From: Occultella gossypii
GTDB taxonomy: Bacteria > Actinomycetota > Actinomycetes > Actinomycetales > Beutenbergiaceae
Direction: 5' to 3'
Assembly (NCBI RefSeq): GCF_019947135.1
Contig: NZ_JAGSHT010000003.1
Coordinates: 186,001-250,000, forward strand
Length of the DNA stretch: 64,000 nucleotides
Below the pieces are notes generated by a model. That model was not told the origin of the DNA. It saw nothing but the letters and a program-made list of their open reading frames with translations, and did no database searches. Shown in pieces: positions 1-7,101 of this stretch; positions within the stretch are counted from its first letter, which is position 1; each line of letters begins with the position of its first letter. The position numbers were made by a program, and so were the translations under genes.

Positions 1-441
1 CGCGGGTGCCCAGTACTGGGTCAGCTCGCCGACGCCGGGCAGCTTCGCGCAGATGGAGGTCCGGTAGGCGGGGATCCGGTCCGTCGGGGCGAGCACGCCC
101 CACAGACCGGACACGATCCGTACGGAACTGTTCGCCCGCCGTCGGGCGGTCCCGGTGAGGGTGTCCAGACCGGCGGCCGCGTACAGGACCCCGGTGTAGA
201 CCTTCGACGCGGGCGCCGCCGGCGCCGAGCGCAGGGTCGTGTTGTGCTCGATCTCGGCCGTCAGGGTCGGCGGGATGTCGAGGACCCGGGCCGCGTCCGG
301 GCGGGCGCTGGCGTCGATCACCAGGTCGAGCAGGCGCTCGCGGTGCTCGGACAGCTCGGGATGGCTGAGTTTCTCCAGGTTCACAGGGGCACCGCGCCTC
401 GGGCCGGTCTTGCCCTCGGACGGGGGAAGCAGGATGAGCAC
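1..441 (-). CDS. yaaA: YaaA/UPF0246 family protein, N-terminal part (runs off the left edge)
   Basis: The minus strand reads from a GTG at 441 to the window edge, about 147 residues without a stop. The N-terminus MLILLPPSEGKT is the family signature of YaaA (DUF328/UPF0246), a cytosolic protein that in E. coli limits free iron during peroxide stress; function here is by homology. Further in, residues around YTGVLYAAAGLDTL and VRIVSGLWGVLAP match the family pattern. The C-terminal part lies outside the window. It is divergent from the RNase P RNA gene, with only about 40 bases between them, so the two promoters must overlap. Confidence 0.88.
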   Translation of the reverse strand, partial: MLILLPPSEGKTGPRRGAPVNLEKLSHPELSEHRERLLDLVIDASARPDAARVLDIPPTLTAEIEHNTTLRSAPAAPASKVYTGVLYAAAGLDTLTGTARRRANSSVRIVSGLWGVLAPTDRIPAYRTSICAKLPGVGELTQYWAPA

Positions 442-467
442 GCACCAAGGGTAGGCGCGCGGGCGGC

Positions 468-473
468 TAGACT
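468..473 (+). promoter_or_regulatory. Probable -10 element of the RNase P RNA promoter
   Basis: TAGACT lies 7 bases before the predicted RNA 5' end at 481. The matching -35 region would fall at about 445-450, just outside the yaaA start codon, and has no obvious consensus. Position relative to the RNA end is the main support. Confidence 0.45.
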
Positions 474-480
474 CGGACAC

Positions 481-858
481 GGATGAGTCGGCCAGGCGGT
501 CGCGTCACGGAGTGATCCGTGCCGAGGAACGTCCGGGCTCCACAGGGCAGGGTGGTGGGTAACGCCCACCCGGGGTGACCCGCGGGACAGTGCCACAGAA
601 AGTAGACCGCCGCACCGGTTCGCCGGCGCGGTAAGGGTGAAACGGTGGTGTAAGAGACCACCAGCGCATCGGGTGACCGAAGCGGCTAGGTAAACCCCAC
701 CCGGAGCAAGACCAGACAGGAAGCGTTCGAGGGCTGCTCGCCCGAGCTTCCGGGTAGGTCGCTGGAGGCGTGCGGCAACGTACGTCGTAGATGGATGGCC
801 GCCCCCGGATCGCACGCGGTCCGGGACAGAACCCGGCGTATCGGCCGGCTCATCCACT
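481..858 (+). ncRNA. rnpB: RNase P RNA, bacterial type A
   Basis: The catalytic RNA of RNase P, which removes tRNA 5' leaders. The conserved 5' core is present (GAGGAACGTCCGGGCTCC near 523), followed by the ACAGAAAGTAGACCGCC-like segment near 593, the GGTAAGGGTGAAACGGTG segment near 631, the GTAAGAGACCACC segment, and the 3' core near 790 and 825 (AGATGGATGGCCGCC, GACAGAACCCGGCGTA). The ends GGATGAGTCGGCC (481-493) and GGCCGGCTCATCC (843-855) pair to form helix P1. This fixes both ends to within a few bases. Total length of about 378 nt is normal for the type A RNA of actinobacteria. Confidence 0.96.
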
Positions 859-977
859 CCCGGGAGTCTTGCCGGATGAGGCCACGCTCGGCCCCGACGC
901 GCTTTTCCTGAGTGAGTGCACCCCACCGGTCGGGCGCCTCGACGAGGAGATGGCCAAGGCCCACCCGCGCGGGTTAG

Positions 978-994
978 ACTAAGGTGAACTAAGG
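978..994 (+). promoter_or_regulatory. Direct repeat ACTAAGG x2, candidate antitoxin operator
   Basis: ACTAAGG occurs at 978-984 and 988-994, exactly 10 bp apart, so both copies face the same side of the helix. They sit 17-33 bp before the antitoxin start. Phd/YefM antitoxins repress their own operon from sites near the promoter; assigning this repeat to that role is inference. Confidence 0.4.
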
Positions 995-1010
995 CTCCGT
1001 GGAGGCGTCG

Positions 1011-1244
1011 ATGAGGACCGTCAGCATGCATGAGGCGAAGACTCACCTGTCCCGGCTCATCAAAGAGGAGTTCATCGTCACCAACAACGGCCGACCGGTG
1101 GCGCGGGTCGTTCCGCTGGGGCAGTACGGGGCGAGCCGGTTCGGTTTCCTCCCAGCGGAGGTGATTGAGGGCACCCGAATCCCGGAGGACTTCGACACCA
1201 TGGCGGCTACGGAGATCGCCGAACTGTTCGGAGTCGATGGGTGA
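1011..1244 (+). CDS. Phd/YefM-family antitoxin
   Basis: 77 residues from the ATG at 1011. GGAGG about 6 bases upstream favours this start over the in-frame GTG at 999. The N-terminus (MRTVSMHEAKTHLSRL, then VTNNGRPVARVVPL) is the Phd/YefM DNA-binding fold. The acidic C-terminal tail (EDFDTMAATEIAELF) is the kind that wraps the toxin. The stop overlaps the next start by 4 bases (GTGA), so antitoxin and toxin are translationally coupled. By family, it neutralises the PIN ribonuclease and represses the operon. Confidence 0.9.
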   Translation: MRTVSMHEAKTHLSRLIKEEFIVTNNGRPVARVVPLGQYGASRFGFLPAEVIEGTRIPEDFDTMAATEIAELFGVDG

Positions 1245-1630
1245 GCGGTTACCTGCTCGACACGCATCTCCTGCTCTGGGCAGGGGTCGGATCGGATCGG
1301 CTCCCGCGAACCACTCGGGCCCTGCTTGAGGACCCCGCCGCAGACGTGCGCTTCAGTGTGGTCAGCCTCTGGGAGTTGGTGATCAAGCTCCAGCTCGGAC
1401 GCACAGACTTCCAGATCGACCCCGACGCACTGCGAGCGCACGCGCGTCTCGCTGGACTGGTCGAGGTGGCGATCGAGGGTGAGCACGTGCTGGGTGTGGG
1501 CCGCCTGCCGCCTCTGCACCGGGACCCATTCGATCGGCTCCTGGTCGCTCAGGCCAGGCAGGAGGAAGCGACACTCCTGACCGTCGATGAGCAGGTGCTC
1601 GCTTACGGCGCGGGCGTCGAGCGGGCCTGA
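1241..1630 (+). CDS. PIN-domain toxin (VapC-like ribonuclease)
   Basis: 129 residues, normal for a PIN toxin. The acidic metal-binding residues are visible: Asp in YLLDTHLLLWA near residue 7, Glu in SVVSLWELVIK near 46, Asp in HRDPFDRLLVAQA near 98, and Asp in LLTVDEQVLAY near 117. It is most like the PIN group paired with Phd-type antitoxins, which matches the upstream gene. Family members are Mg2+-dependent RNases that cut tRNA or rRNA; the target here cannot be read from sequence. Confidence 0.9.
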   Translation: MSGYLLDTHLLLWAGVGSDRLPRTTRALLEDPAADVRFSVVSLWELVIKLQLGRTDFQIDPDALRAHARLAGLVEVAIEGEHVLGVGRLPPLHRDPFDRLLVAQARQEEATLLTVDEQVLAYGAGVERA

Positions 1631-1768
1631 CGGGTGCCGTGAGCCACGGCGTCGCGACACGCCATAACGGACGCGACACGCCGGAGCGTGTGAAAACTCC
1701 CTGGCAAACGGAAGAACCCACCCGTAGCCTTCGTTGCACAGAGCAGCACCCACCTGCCAAGGAGCATC

Positions 1769-1981
1769 ATGTCTGCGCGCATCACCACGACCACGAGGGC
1801 CATCGCCTTCGACGTCGTCGTGCTGCCCGGACTCGGCTCGGCGAATGCGGCGGCGGCGGAACACCCGCGACCGACCCGATCCATGCGGGCCGAGCAGAAG
1901 CAGCCTGATTCCGAGCCCAAGGGCCACCACTACCTGTGGCCCAGCCCCGTGGGGACAGCGAGCCCGGCTCGCGCCACCTGA
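1769..1981 (+). CDS. Possible 70-aa small protein, unknown
   Basis: An ATG preceded by a good AAGGAG ribosome site with about 5 bases spacing opens a 70-codon frame. Residues 10-30 are apolar and Ala-rich, a little like a weak signal peptide, but the remainder (rich in Pro, Gln, Ser, Arg) shows no domain I recognise. It is followed by a hairpin at 2050-2072 that would serve as its terminator. The ribosome site and terminator are the only support; it may be a decayed or orphan gene. Confidence 0.3.
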   Translation: MSARITTTTRAIAFDVVVLPGLGSANAAAAEHPRPTRSMRAEQKQPDSEPKGHHYLWPSPVGTASPARAT

Positions 1982-2049
1982 TGAGGACGCCGGTCCACCC
2001 GAGCAGCGGATAGCCGCGGCAGGGTCGGGCCAGGGGTCCGAACCTCCAC

Positions 2050-2072
2050 GGGGTCACCAGTCAGGTGGCCCC
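2050..2072 (+). terminator. Hairpin terminator after the small ORF
   Basis: A 9-bp stem (GGGGTCACC with GGTGGCCCC, one G-U pair) and a 5-nt loop, followed by GTTTCCGTT. The rest of 1982-2311 holds no gene I can support. A second 8-bp hairpin (GGGCGGGG/CCCCGCCC, 2201-2222) lies about 90 bp upstream of the tRNA cluster. Confidence 0.5.
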
Positions 2073-2311
2073 GTTTCCGTTGTGCGGCCAGACGACCAGC
2101 GGGTCGCCGCGCACGGGGCGCGAACGAACGGGCCCATCCGCGGGTGGAGCCCTCGAGCCCTCAGGGGCACCTTGAAACCTCAACAGTGGACAGCAACACC
2201 GGGCGGGGCACCATCCCCGCCCGAGTTCGGGCGACCCCGCACCGACGTCGACACCCAGCGGCCAGACCGCCGCCGGGTGGAGCCGGCAGGGCGAACGGGG
2301 TGCCCGAGGTC

Positions 2312-2384
2312 GCGAGCGTCGTCCAGTGGCCCAGGACCACTGCCTTCCAAGCAGTCGACGCCGGTTCGAATCCGGCCGCTCGCT
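2312..2384 (+). tRNA. tRNA-Gly (anticodon TCC)
   Basis: A complete cloverleaf. Acceptor GCGAGCG (2312-2318) pairs with CGCTCGC (2377-2383). The anticodon arm is ACTGC-CTTCCAA-GCAGT with anticodon TCC. The T arm is CCGG-TTCGAAT-CCGG. CCA is not encoded. It reads GGA/GGG glycine codons and is first of three tRNA genes in a row. Confidence 0.93.
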
Positions 2385-2422
2385 CTCAGTTCAACCACGG
2401 TCCCGGAGCCCATCCGGCACTC

Positions 2423-2495
2423 GCCCTCGTAGCTCAAAGGACAGAGCACCTGACTACGAATCAGGAGGTTGCAGGTTCGAGTCCTGCCGAAGGCA
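2423..2495 (+). tRNA. tRNA-Arg (anticodon ACG)
   Basis: Acceptor GCCCTCG pairs with CGAAGGC with one mismatch. The anticodon arm is CCTGA-CTACGAA-TCAGG, giving anticodon ACG (A34 is normally converted to inosine by TadA, to read CGU/CGC/CGA). The T arm is GCAGG-TTCGAGT-CCTGC. Second gene of the tRNA cluster. Confidence 0.93.
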
Positions 2496-2547
2496 CCAAC
2501 CGTGCCGGTCGCGCACGGTGAGCACCTCCGGGTGCAGCGACCACCTC

Positions 2548-2630
2548 GGCCTCCTGGCGGAACTGGTAGACGCGCACGGCTCAGAGCCGCGTTCCCGATG
2601 GGTGTGAGGGTTCGAATCCCTCGGAGGCCA
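2548..2630 (+). tRNA. tRNA-Leu (anticodon CAG)
   Basis: A class II tRNA with a long variable arm. Acceptor GGCCTCC (2548-2554) pairs perfectly with GGAGGCC (2623-2629), followed by discriminator A, the leucine identity base. The D arm GCGGAACTGGTAGACGC is typical of tRNA-Leu. The anticodon loop CTCAGAG gives CAG, reading CUG, the main leucine codon in GC-rich genomes. The T arm is GAGGG-TTCGAAT-CCCTC. Confidence 0.93.
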
Positions 2631-2670
2631 CGACGGCGGACCGCACCGGTCCGCGATCCGCAGGACCCTG

Positions 2671-2745
2671 TGACTCAGTGGGTCAGAGCGTCCGCCGCTC
2701 GAGCGGGGCCGCCGGGTCGCAGACGTTCAGGAATGCCTCAGGCAC
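2671..2745 (+). other. tRNA-like sequence, possibly a degenerate fourth tRNA
   Basis: TGACTCAGTGGGTCAGAGCG looks like a D arm, and TCCGC-CGCTCGA-GCGGG forms an anticodon-like hairpin. The GCAGACGTTCAGGAATGC stretch resembles a damaged T arm. However, position 33 is G rather than T, I find no acceptor stem, and the T stem is not closed. It directly follows the tRNA cluster and overlaps the 3' end of the TraR/DksA gene on the other strand. Chance similarity is possible. Confidence 0.25.
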
Positions 2746-3065
2746 CGGGACGCGACCGGACGCGCCGCGAGACGTTCCGCACCGATGGGTTCCCCGCACA
2801 CCTCGCAGATCCCGTAGTCGCCGGCGGCGAGGCGTGCCAGGGCTGCATCGGTATCGGCGATCCGTGCTCGCGCGCTGACTGCCAGCGCCTCCAGCAGCGC
2901 ACGTTCGTAGGCGATGGTCGAGCCTTCGGGGTCGTGCTCGTCGTCGATGTTGGCACCCTGGGACGCCTGCACGACGTCGTCGCGGTTGACGCCGAGGTCT
3001 GCCAGCCGCGCGAGTGCTTCCTCGCGCAGCGCGAGCAGCACCTCTCGCGCGGTGTCCTCATCCAT
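2727..3065 (-). CDS. TraR/DksA-family zinc-finger protein
   Basis: 112 residues from the ATG at 3063-3065. The N-terminal half is helical (MDEDTAREVLLALREEALARL), then DDEHDPEGSTIAYERALL, the standard family linker, then RLAAGDYGICEVCGEPIGAERLAARP, the zinc-finger region. By family it may act on RNA polymerase through the secondary channel or simply be an actinobacterial TraR-like protein. The last zinc-ligand pair, normally CxxC, reads CLRH here and the protein stops three residues after that Cys. Zinc could still be held by C3H. The 3' end runs into the tRNA-like sequence. Confidence 0.85.
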   Translation of the reverse strand: MDEDTAREVLLALREEALARLADLGVNRDDVVQASQGANIDDEHDPEGSTIAYERALLEALAVSARARIADTDAALARLAAGDYGICEVCGEPIGAERLAARPVASRCLRHS

Positions 3066-3171
3066 CCCCGAAGTCGACCACGCCTGAGCGCGGCACACAA
3101 CGCCGGCGGCTCCGAGGTGTCCGTCACCGTCACGATTCGTACCCCACCAGACCTCCCGGAAGGAGGCCAGC

Positions 3172-4395
3172 ATGAACACCCCGTACCCCGTTCCGCTCAG
3201 CGGTGCCAAGGCGTCCACCCTCATGTGGGCACACGAGCACGAGGTGGAGGCGCAAGCCCTCCAGCAGCTCCGAAACATCGCCGCCCTGCCCTGGGTCGCC
3301 GGCGTGCGCGTGATGCCGGACGTCCACCTCGGCAAGGGCGCGACCGTCGGGTCGGTCATCGCCATGCGGGACGCGGTCTCACCGAACGCCGTGGGCGTGG
3401 ACATCGGCTGCGGGATGATCGGCGTCAAGACGTCGCTGACCGCCTCCGACCTGCCGGACGACCTGTCCGGCCTGCGCGCCGCGATCGAGGCGACCATCCC
3501 GGTCGGGTTCCACTCCCACGACGAGCAGGTGGACCTGCGCCGGATCCGGCCGATCACGGGCACCGGGGGAGCGGACCGGCTGCGCGGCGAGGGTGCGTTC
3601 TGGGACCGCTTCGGCGGGCTCCACGACGGCGTCCAGAAGCTTGAGGGCCGGGCGCGCAAGCAGCTCGGCACGCTCGGCGGCGGGAACCACTTCCTCGAGC
3701 TGTGCGTCGACACCGAGGGCGCCGTCTGGCTGCAGCTGCACTCCGGATCCCGGAACATCGGCAAGGAGCTGGCCGAGCGTCACGTCGCGATCGCCAAGGA
3801 CCTGGATCACAACCAGGGCCTGGCGGACCGTGACCTCGCCGTGTTCCTCATGGGCACCCCGCAGATGGATGCCTACCTGCGCGACCTGCACTGGGCCCAG
3901 GAGTACGCGGCCCGATCCCGGGCGGTGATGATGACCCTCATGGTCGACGTCGTGCGCACGCACTACGCCGACCGGGACATCAGTTTCACCGAAGTGGCCA
4001 ACGTGCACCACAACTACGTGGCGCACGAGCAGATCGACGGCGAGGACCTGGTCGTGACCCGCAAGGGAGCGATCCGGGCCGGAACCGGTGAGCTGGGCCT
4101 GATCCCGGGATCGATGGGCACCGGGTCCTACATCGTGCGCGGCCTGGGCAACCCGGAGTCGTTCTACTCCGCATCCCACGGGGCAGGACGACGCATGTCC
4201 CGGAACCAGGCGAGGAAGACGTTCACCGTCGGCGATCTGGCTGCCCAGACCGCCGGCGTCGAGTGCCGCAAGGACGCCGGTGTGGTCGACGAGATCCCCG
4301 GCGCCTACAAGGACCTCGAGTCCGTGATCGCGGCGCAGTCAGACCTGGTGGAGGTGGTTGCCCGCCTGCGCACGGTCCTGTGCGTGAAGGGCTGA
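3172..4395 (+). CDS. rtcB: RtcB-family RNA ligase
   Basis: 407 residues, the size of the shorter actinobacterial RtcB group. RtcB joins 2',3'-cyclic-phosphate or 3'-phosphate RNA ends to 5'-OH ends using GTP and Mn2+, in RNA repair or tRNA splicing. Metal and nucleotide sites are visible: VGVDIGCGM (Asp78, Cys80), LGGGNHFLEL, HSGSRNIG, VHHNYV and SHGAGRRMSR with the guanylated His. The ribosome site GGAGG (3162-3166) can pair with CCTCC (3152-3156) in a small hairpin just before the ATG. It lies next to tRNA genes and upstream of a small unknown gene. Confidence 0.95.
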   Translation: MNTPYPVPLSGAKASTLMWAHEHEVEAQALQQLRNIAALPWVAGVRVMPDVHLGKGATVGSVIAMRDAVSPNAVGVDIGCGMIGVKTSLTASDLPDDLSGLRAAIEATIPVGFHSHDEQVDLRRIRPITGTGGADRLRGEGAFWDRFGGLHDGVQKLEGRARKQLGTLGGGNHFLELCVDTEGAVWLQLHSGSRNIGKELAERHVAIAKDLDHNQGLADRDLAVFLMGTPQMDAYLRDLHWAQEYAARSRAVMMTLMVDVVRTHYADRDISFTEVANVHHNYVAHEQIDGEDLVVTRKGAIRAGTGELGLIPGSMGTGSYIVRGLGNPESFYSASHGAGRRMSRNQARKTFTVGDLAAQTAGVECRKDAGVVDEIPGAYKDLESVIAAQSDLVEVVARLRTVLCVKG

Positions 4396-4409
4396 TCGCC
4401 CTCGGAAGA

Positions 4410-4441
4410 CCCGGCCGGCGAGCGTGCGCTCGTGGGCCGGG
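4410..4441 (+). terminator. GC-rich hairpin between rtcB and the next gene
   Basis: CCCGGCC (4410-4416) pairs with GGCCGGG (4435-4441), and the inner segment CGAGCG-TG-CGCTCG pairs too. The result is one long near-perfect stem without a U tract. It may partly terminate rtcB transcription or protect the rtcB 3' end. Confidence 0.45.
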
Positions 4442-4483
4442 CCGCAACCCCGCATCAACCAACCATGCTCGAGAAGGGAGCAC

Positions 4484-4822
4484 ATGATGTCGAACACCAA
4501 CATGACCCGAGAGATCGCAGTGGCCGTGCTACCTGGCCAGCTCGCCACGACGAACTCGGCCCGCCTGCTCGTCGCGGCCACGCTGCGCCGAGCCGGGGCG
4601 CGGCGCCCGGACACCCTCGTCCTGCACGGGGGACCGGCGTCGAACGCCACGCCGGCCGCCGTCTCGGCGCTGGTGGCCTCCGCCGGCAGCGCCGGGGTGA
4701 CCCGGCTGGTCGCAGTGAACGTCACGGACCGGCTCGACCGGACCCTTGGCGCGATCACCCGGGATGCCGACCTCGCCTACGAGCGGCGCGAGGTGTCCGA
4801 GGACGCCCTGCTCCGCGCGTGA
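4484..4822 (+). CDS. Unknown 112-aa protein downstream of rtcB
   Basis: Start chosen at the ATG after GAAGGGAGCAC; the open frame extends further upstream (to 4424) but has no ribosome site there. The protein alternates beta-like and helical segments: REIAVAVLPGQLATT, ARLLVAATLRRAGARRPDTLVLHGG, AAVSALVASAGSAGVTRLVAVNV. This suggests a small alpha/beta fold. I recognise no family. It is 88 bases after rtcB in the same direction, so it could be co-transcribed with it. No cysteines or membrane segments are seen. Confidence 0.7.
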   Translation: MMSNTNMTREIAVAVLPGQLATTNSARLLVAATLRRAGARRPDTLVLHGGPASNATPAAVSALVASAGSAGVTRLVAVNVTDRLDRTLGAITRDADLAYERREVSEDALLRA

Positions 4823-4865
4823 GCTCGGAGTTGCTGTCCACTGCTGAGCCACGTCCGCCGCGACC

Positions 4866-5561
4866 CTAGGACTTGGGCAGGACGGCTGCCGCGATGACCA
4901 CGTTGTTGACGATCACCGCGGTGACGGTGCGGGCCACGGCCTCGGCGGCCGCTTCGGCTCCCCAGTTGCCCTGCTCGAGCTCCTTGGCCCTGGTGATGAC
5001 GGGCGAAGTCCAGGGGATCTCCCGGTGGAACTGCGGCAGCGTCCCGCTGCCCGAGATCAGTGCGGCGAGCGCGGCGACCCGCGGCTGCGGGTCCACGCCG
5101 TCGACGAGGAGCGCTCGCACCTCGGCGAGGAGGCTGGCCCGGCGCTCGCCGCCGCTGCCCTCGAGGACCCTCGTGTCGAACAGGCCTAGGGTCCTGCGGG
5201 TGCCTCGCTGGATGTCGCCGCGCTCGATGAGGCGGTCCAACAGCGGTTCGCGCAGTCCAGGCCCGACCGCCGCGAGGACCGTCTGGATGCCGCGGGGCTT
5301 CTCGGCGACGTAGTCCCAGACCGAGCGCAGGATCTCGTCGGCGGGCGGGTTGTCCTCGACCGCTTCCACGAGGGTGCCCCCGAACCTGCCGCCGGCGGTG
5401 CGCACGTGCTCGCCGAGGCCGAGCTCGGCGAGCACCGCGCCGGCGAGGATGTAGAACAGGGTGTTCTCGCCGGCGATGGTGCCGGTGCGCTGGAAGCCGG
5501 AGTTCGGCTGGAACAGCAGGAGCAGGAGGTCCTCGGCCAGGCTGGGTCGCGCGGTGGTCAC
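4866..5561 (-). CDS. GPP34 (GOLPH3/VPS74-like) family protein
   Basis: 231 residues from the GTG at 5561, which overlaps the stop of the upstream membrane-protein gene. The N-terminus (TARPSLAEDLLLLLF) and AGAVLAELGLGEHVR match the GPP34 pattern; the C-terminus VARTVTAVIVNNVVIAAAVLPKS is a hydrophobic helix as in the family. Eukaryotic members bind PI4P and sort Golgi enzymes. Actinobacterial members are common, soluble or membrane-associated, and largely of unknown function. Overlap with the PF06695-like gene and a shared MerR-type promoter suggest a joint membrane-related stress role (inference). Confidence 0.88.
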   Translation of the reverse strand: MTTARPSLAEDLLLLLFQPNSGFQRTGTIAGENTLFYILAGAVLAELGLGEHVRTAGGRFGGTLVEAVEDNPPADEILRSVWDYVAEKPRGIQTVLAAVGPGLREPLLDRLIERGDIQRGTRRTLGLFDTRVLEGSGGERRASLLAEVRALLVDGVDPQPRVAALAALISGSGTLPQFHREIPWTSPVITRAKELEQGNWGAEAAAEAVARTVTAVIVNNVVIAAAVLPKS

Positions 5562-6079
5562 ATGATCACCGTGTTCAGGCCGACCCAGATGAGCGTGGTG
5601 GTCAGGGCGGTCCAACCGACGATCGCCACGGCCTGCCAGAGCAGGACCCAGCCGCGCGGTGCGCCCGAGGCGATGAACATGGCTGCGGTGAAGTGCGACG
5701 GGATCGCGACCGGGGCGAGCAGGCTTGCCCCGGGGACGCCGAACCGGACCAGCCACCTCTGGACGCGTTGGCGCCCCTTCGACTCCGGCTCGGGCTTCTC
5801 GAGGGTCTGCACCCCACCACCCGAGCGGCTGGCGAGGACCGCCGTGCGCGCCCGCGAACTGACGAACACGACGGCGGTGACGGCCAGGAAGTTCCCGGTG
5901 GCCGCGGCGACCCCGGCCACGATCGGGTTGATGCCGCCCAGCACGCCGATGATGCCACCGGCGTCACCCTCGATGAAGGGGATCATGCCGCCGAGCAGGA
6001 CGATGAACGGTTGGAGGAACTCCGGGACCTGGGCGACCAGTTCCTGGAAGGTGCGGATCAGGTCCGCGATGGGATTCAC
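5558..6079 (-). CDS. Small multidrug export-like membrane protein (PF06695 type)
   Basis: 173 residues from the GTG at 6079, preceded by AAGGAG with 7 bases spacing; a longer in-frame start at 6160 would overlap the promoter and is unlikely. About four membrane segments: around residues 19-40 (LQPFIVLLGGMIPFIEGDAGG), 42-75, 117-135 and 140-172. The PFIEGDAGG stretch is the conserved acidic motif of this family. Family members are called small multidrug exporters, but evidence for transport is thin. It is first gene of an operon with the GPP34 gene and is probably induced by the adjacent MerR regulator. Confidence 0.8.
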   Translation of the reverse strand: MNPIADLIRTFQELVAQVPEFLQPFIVLLGGMIPFIEGDAGGIIGVLGGINPIVAGVAAATGNFLAVTAVVFVSSRARTAVLASRSGGGVQTLEKPEPESKGRQRVQRWLVRFGVPGASLLAPVAIPSHFTAAMFIASGAPRGWVLLWQAVAIVGWTALTTTLIWVGLNTVIM

Positions 6080-6129
6080 GGTAGGACTCCTTGTCAGCGA
6101 TTCCGAGCCCGATCTGGGCCAGGACCGCC

Positions 6130-6160
6130 AGTAGAGTCCGTGTTCTAGGAACAGGGTCAA
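6130..6160 (-). promoter_or_regulatory. MerR-type promoter with 19-bp spacer and internal dyad
   Basis: On the minus strand TTGACC (6160-6155) and TCTACT (6135-6130) are separated by exactly 19 bp, the overlong spacer typical of MerR-activated promoters. The spacer contains the perfect dyad TGTTC-CTA-GAACA. The predicted transcript starts about 45 bases before the GTG at 6079. The MerR gene lies immediately upstream. Confidence 0.82.
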
Positions 6161-6178
6161 GCCGGTGTGACGAGACTC

Positions 6179-6931
6179 TCAGTCCGCGTCCCGGCCCGAG
6201 TCCCGCTCGGCGCTCAGCAGCTCCTGCGCGAGGACGCCCGCGCGCCCGAGGACGTCGCGCTGCGCCGGGTTGTAGAGCTCGACGATCGCCTCGATGAAGG
6301 TCTGCTGCGTGACCCGCGTGCTCTTCGACAGGTGGCTCACCGGATCGTTCAGCCAGGGGTAGTCCCGCAGGTTCTGCGCGAGGGTCTGTGCGAGCGAGGT
6401 CGCAAGTCGTTGCCGGGTCGCCTCGTCCGCGTCCGCGGGCAGCGAGTTGATCTCGTCGCCGAGATCCTCGGGGTCTACCTCGACCATGCGGCGCAGGTCC
6501 GCCATCGCGCCCTCGTCGAAGAGCTTGCGGTAGATGTGCAGGATCGAGCTGTCGGCCTCGGACAGGCGCGCGGCGACGGACTCGAAACCCGGCGGGACGT
6601 CGGCCGGTGCCTGGTCGCGCAGGATGGCCGCGATGTCCGCCCGGGCCTGATGCAGCCGTTCGATCTGCACCGCGAGCTGCGCGTCGACCTCGCGCAGCGC
6701 CTCCGGGGTGGCATCGCCGGCCGCCTCGACCTCACCGATCTGCGACAGCGGCACGCCGAGCTCGGTCAGCCGCCGGATCCGCAGCAGGCGGACGAGGTCG
6801 GCCACCGTGTACTGCTTGTAGCCGTTGTAGCCACGCTCGGGCACATCGATCAGGCCGAGCCGGTGGTAGTGCCGCACCGTGTTCACGGTCGTGCCCGCGA
6901 GGTCGGCGAGTTCACGCGTACTCCAGGCCAT
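6179..6931 (-). CDS. MerR-family transcriptional regulator
   Basis: 250 residues. The N-terminal winged helix-turn-helix is clear: WSTRELADLAGTTVNTVRHYHRLGLI, then YTVADLVRLLRIRRLTELGVPLSQI, followed by the dimerisation helix. The C-terminal 150 residues are helical and much longer than in metal-sensing MerR proteins, and no conserved Cys pair is seen. This suggests an organic ligand. It sits just upstream of a MerR-type promoter that reads into the PF06695/GPP34 operon. The most direct reading is that it activates that operon by DNA twisting. Confidence 0.93.
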   Translation of the reverse strand: MAWSTRELADLAGTTVNTVRHYHRLGLIDVPERGYNGYKQYTVADLVRLLRIRRLTELGVPLSQIGEVEAAGDATPEALREVDAQLAVQIERLHQARADIAAILRDQAPADVPPGFESVAARLSEADSSILHIYRKLFDEGAMADLRRMVEVDPEDLGDEINSLPADADEATRQRLATSLAQTLAQNLRDYPWLNDPVSHLSKSTRVTQQTFIEAIVELYNPAQRDVLGRAGVLAQELLSAERDSGRDAD

Positions 6932-7101
6932 GGCGTGCTCCTAGGTGCGATGTGGGGTTGGGTCGGACTCCAGGGCGCGCTCCTGGGTCCCCCGCGGCGT
7001 CGAAGTCCCCGGGCCGAGCGGTCGCCGCGCCCCCGGACGCGCTCATGCTCCGAACCTACCCCGGAGCGGAGGTCGGCTGCAGGGCCAGGGTCGGGCCCAC
7101 C

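Noticed and set aside
381-1046. A 221-codon minus-strand frame over the RNase P RNA gene
   Set aside because: It is fully explained by rnpB and the 5' end of yaaA; the translation is Arg/Pro/Gly noise.
2671-2745. Calling the tRNA-like sequence a functional tRNA
   Set aside because: No acceptor stem, G instead of T at position 33 and an open T stem; kept only as a possible remnant.
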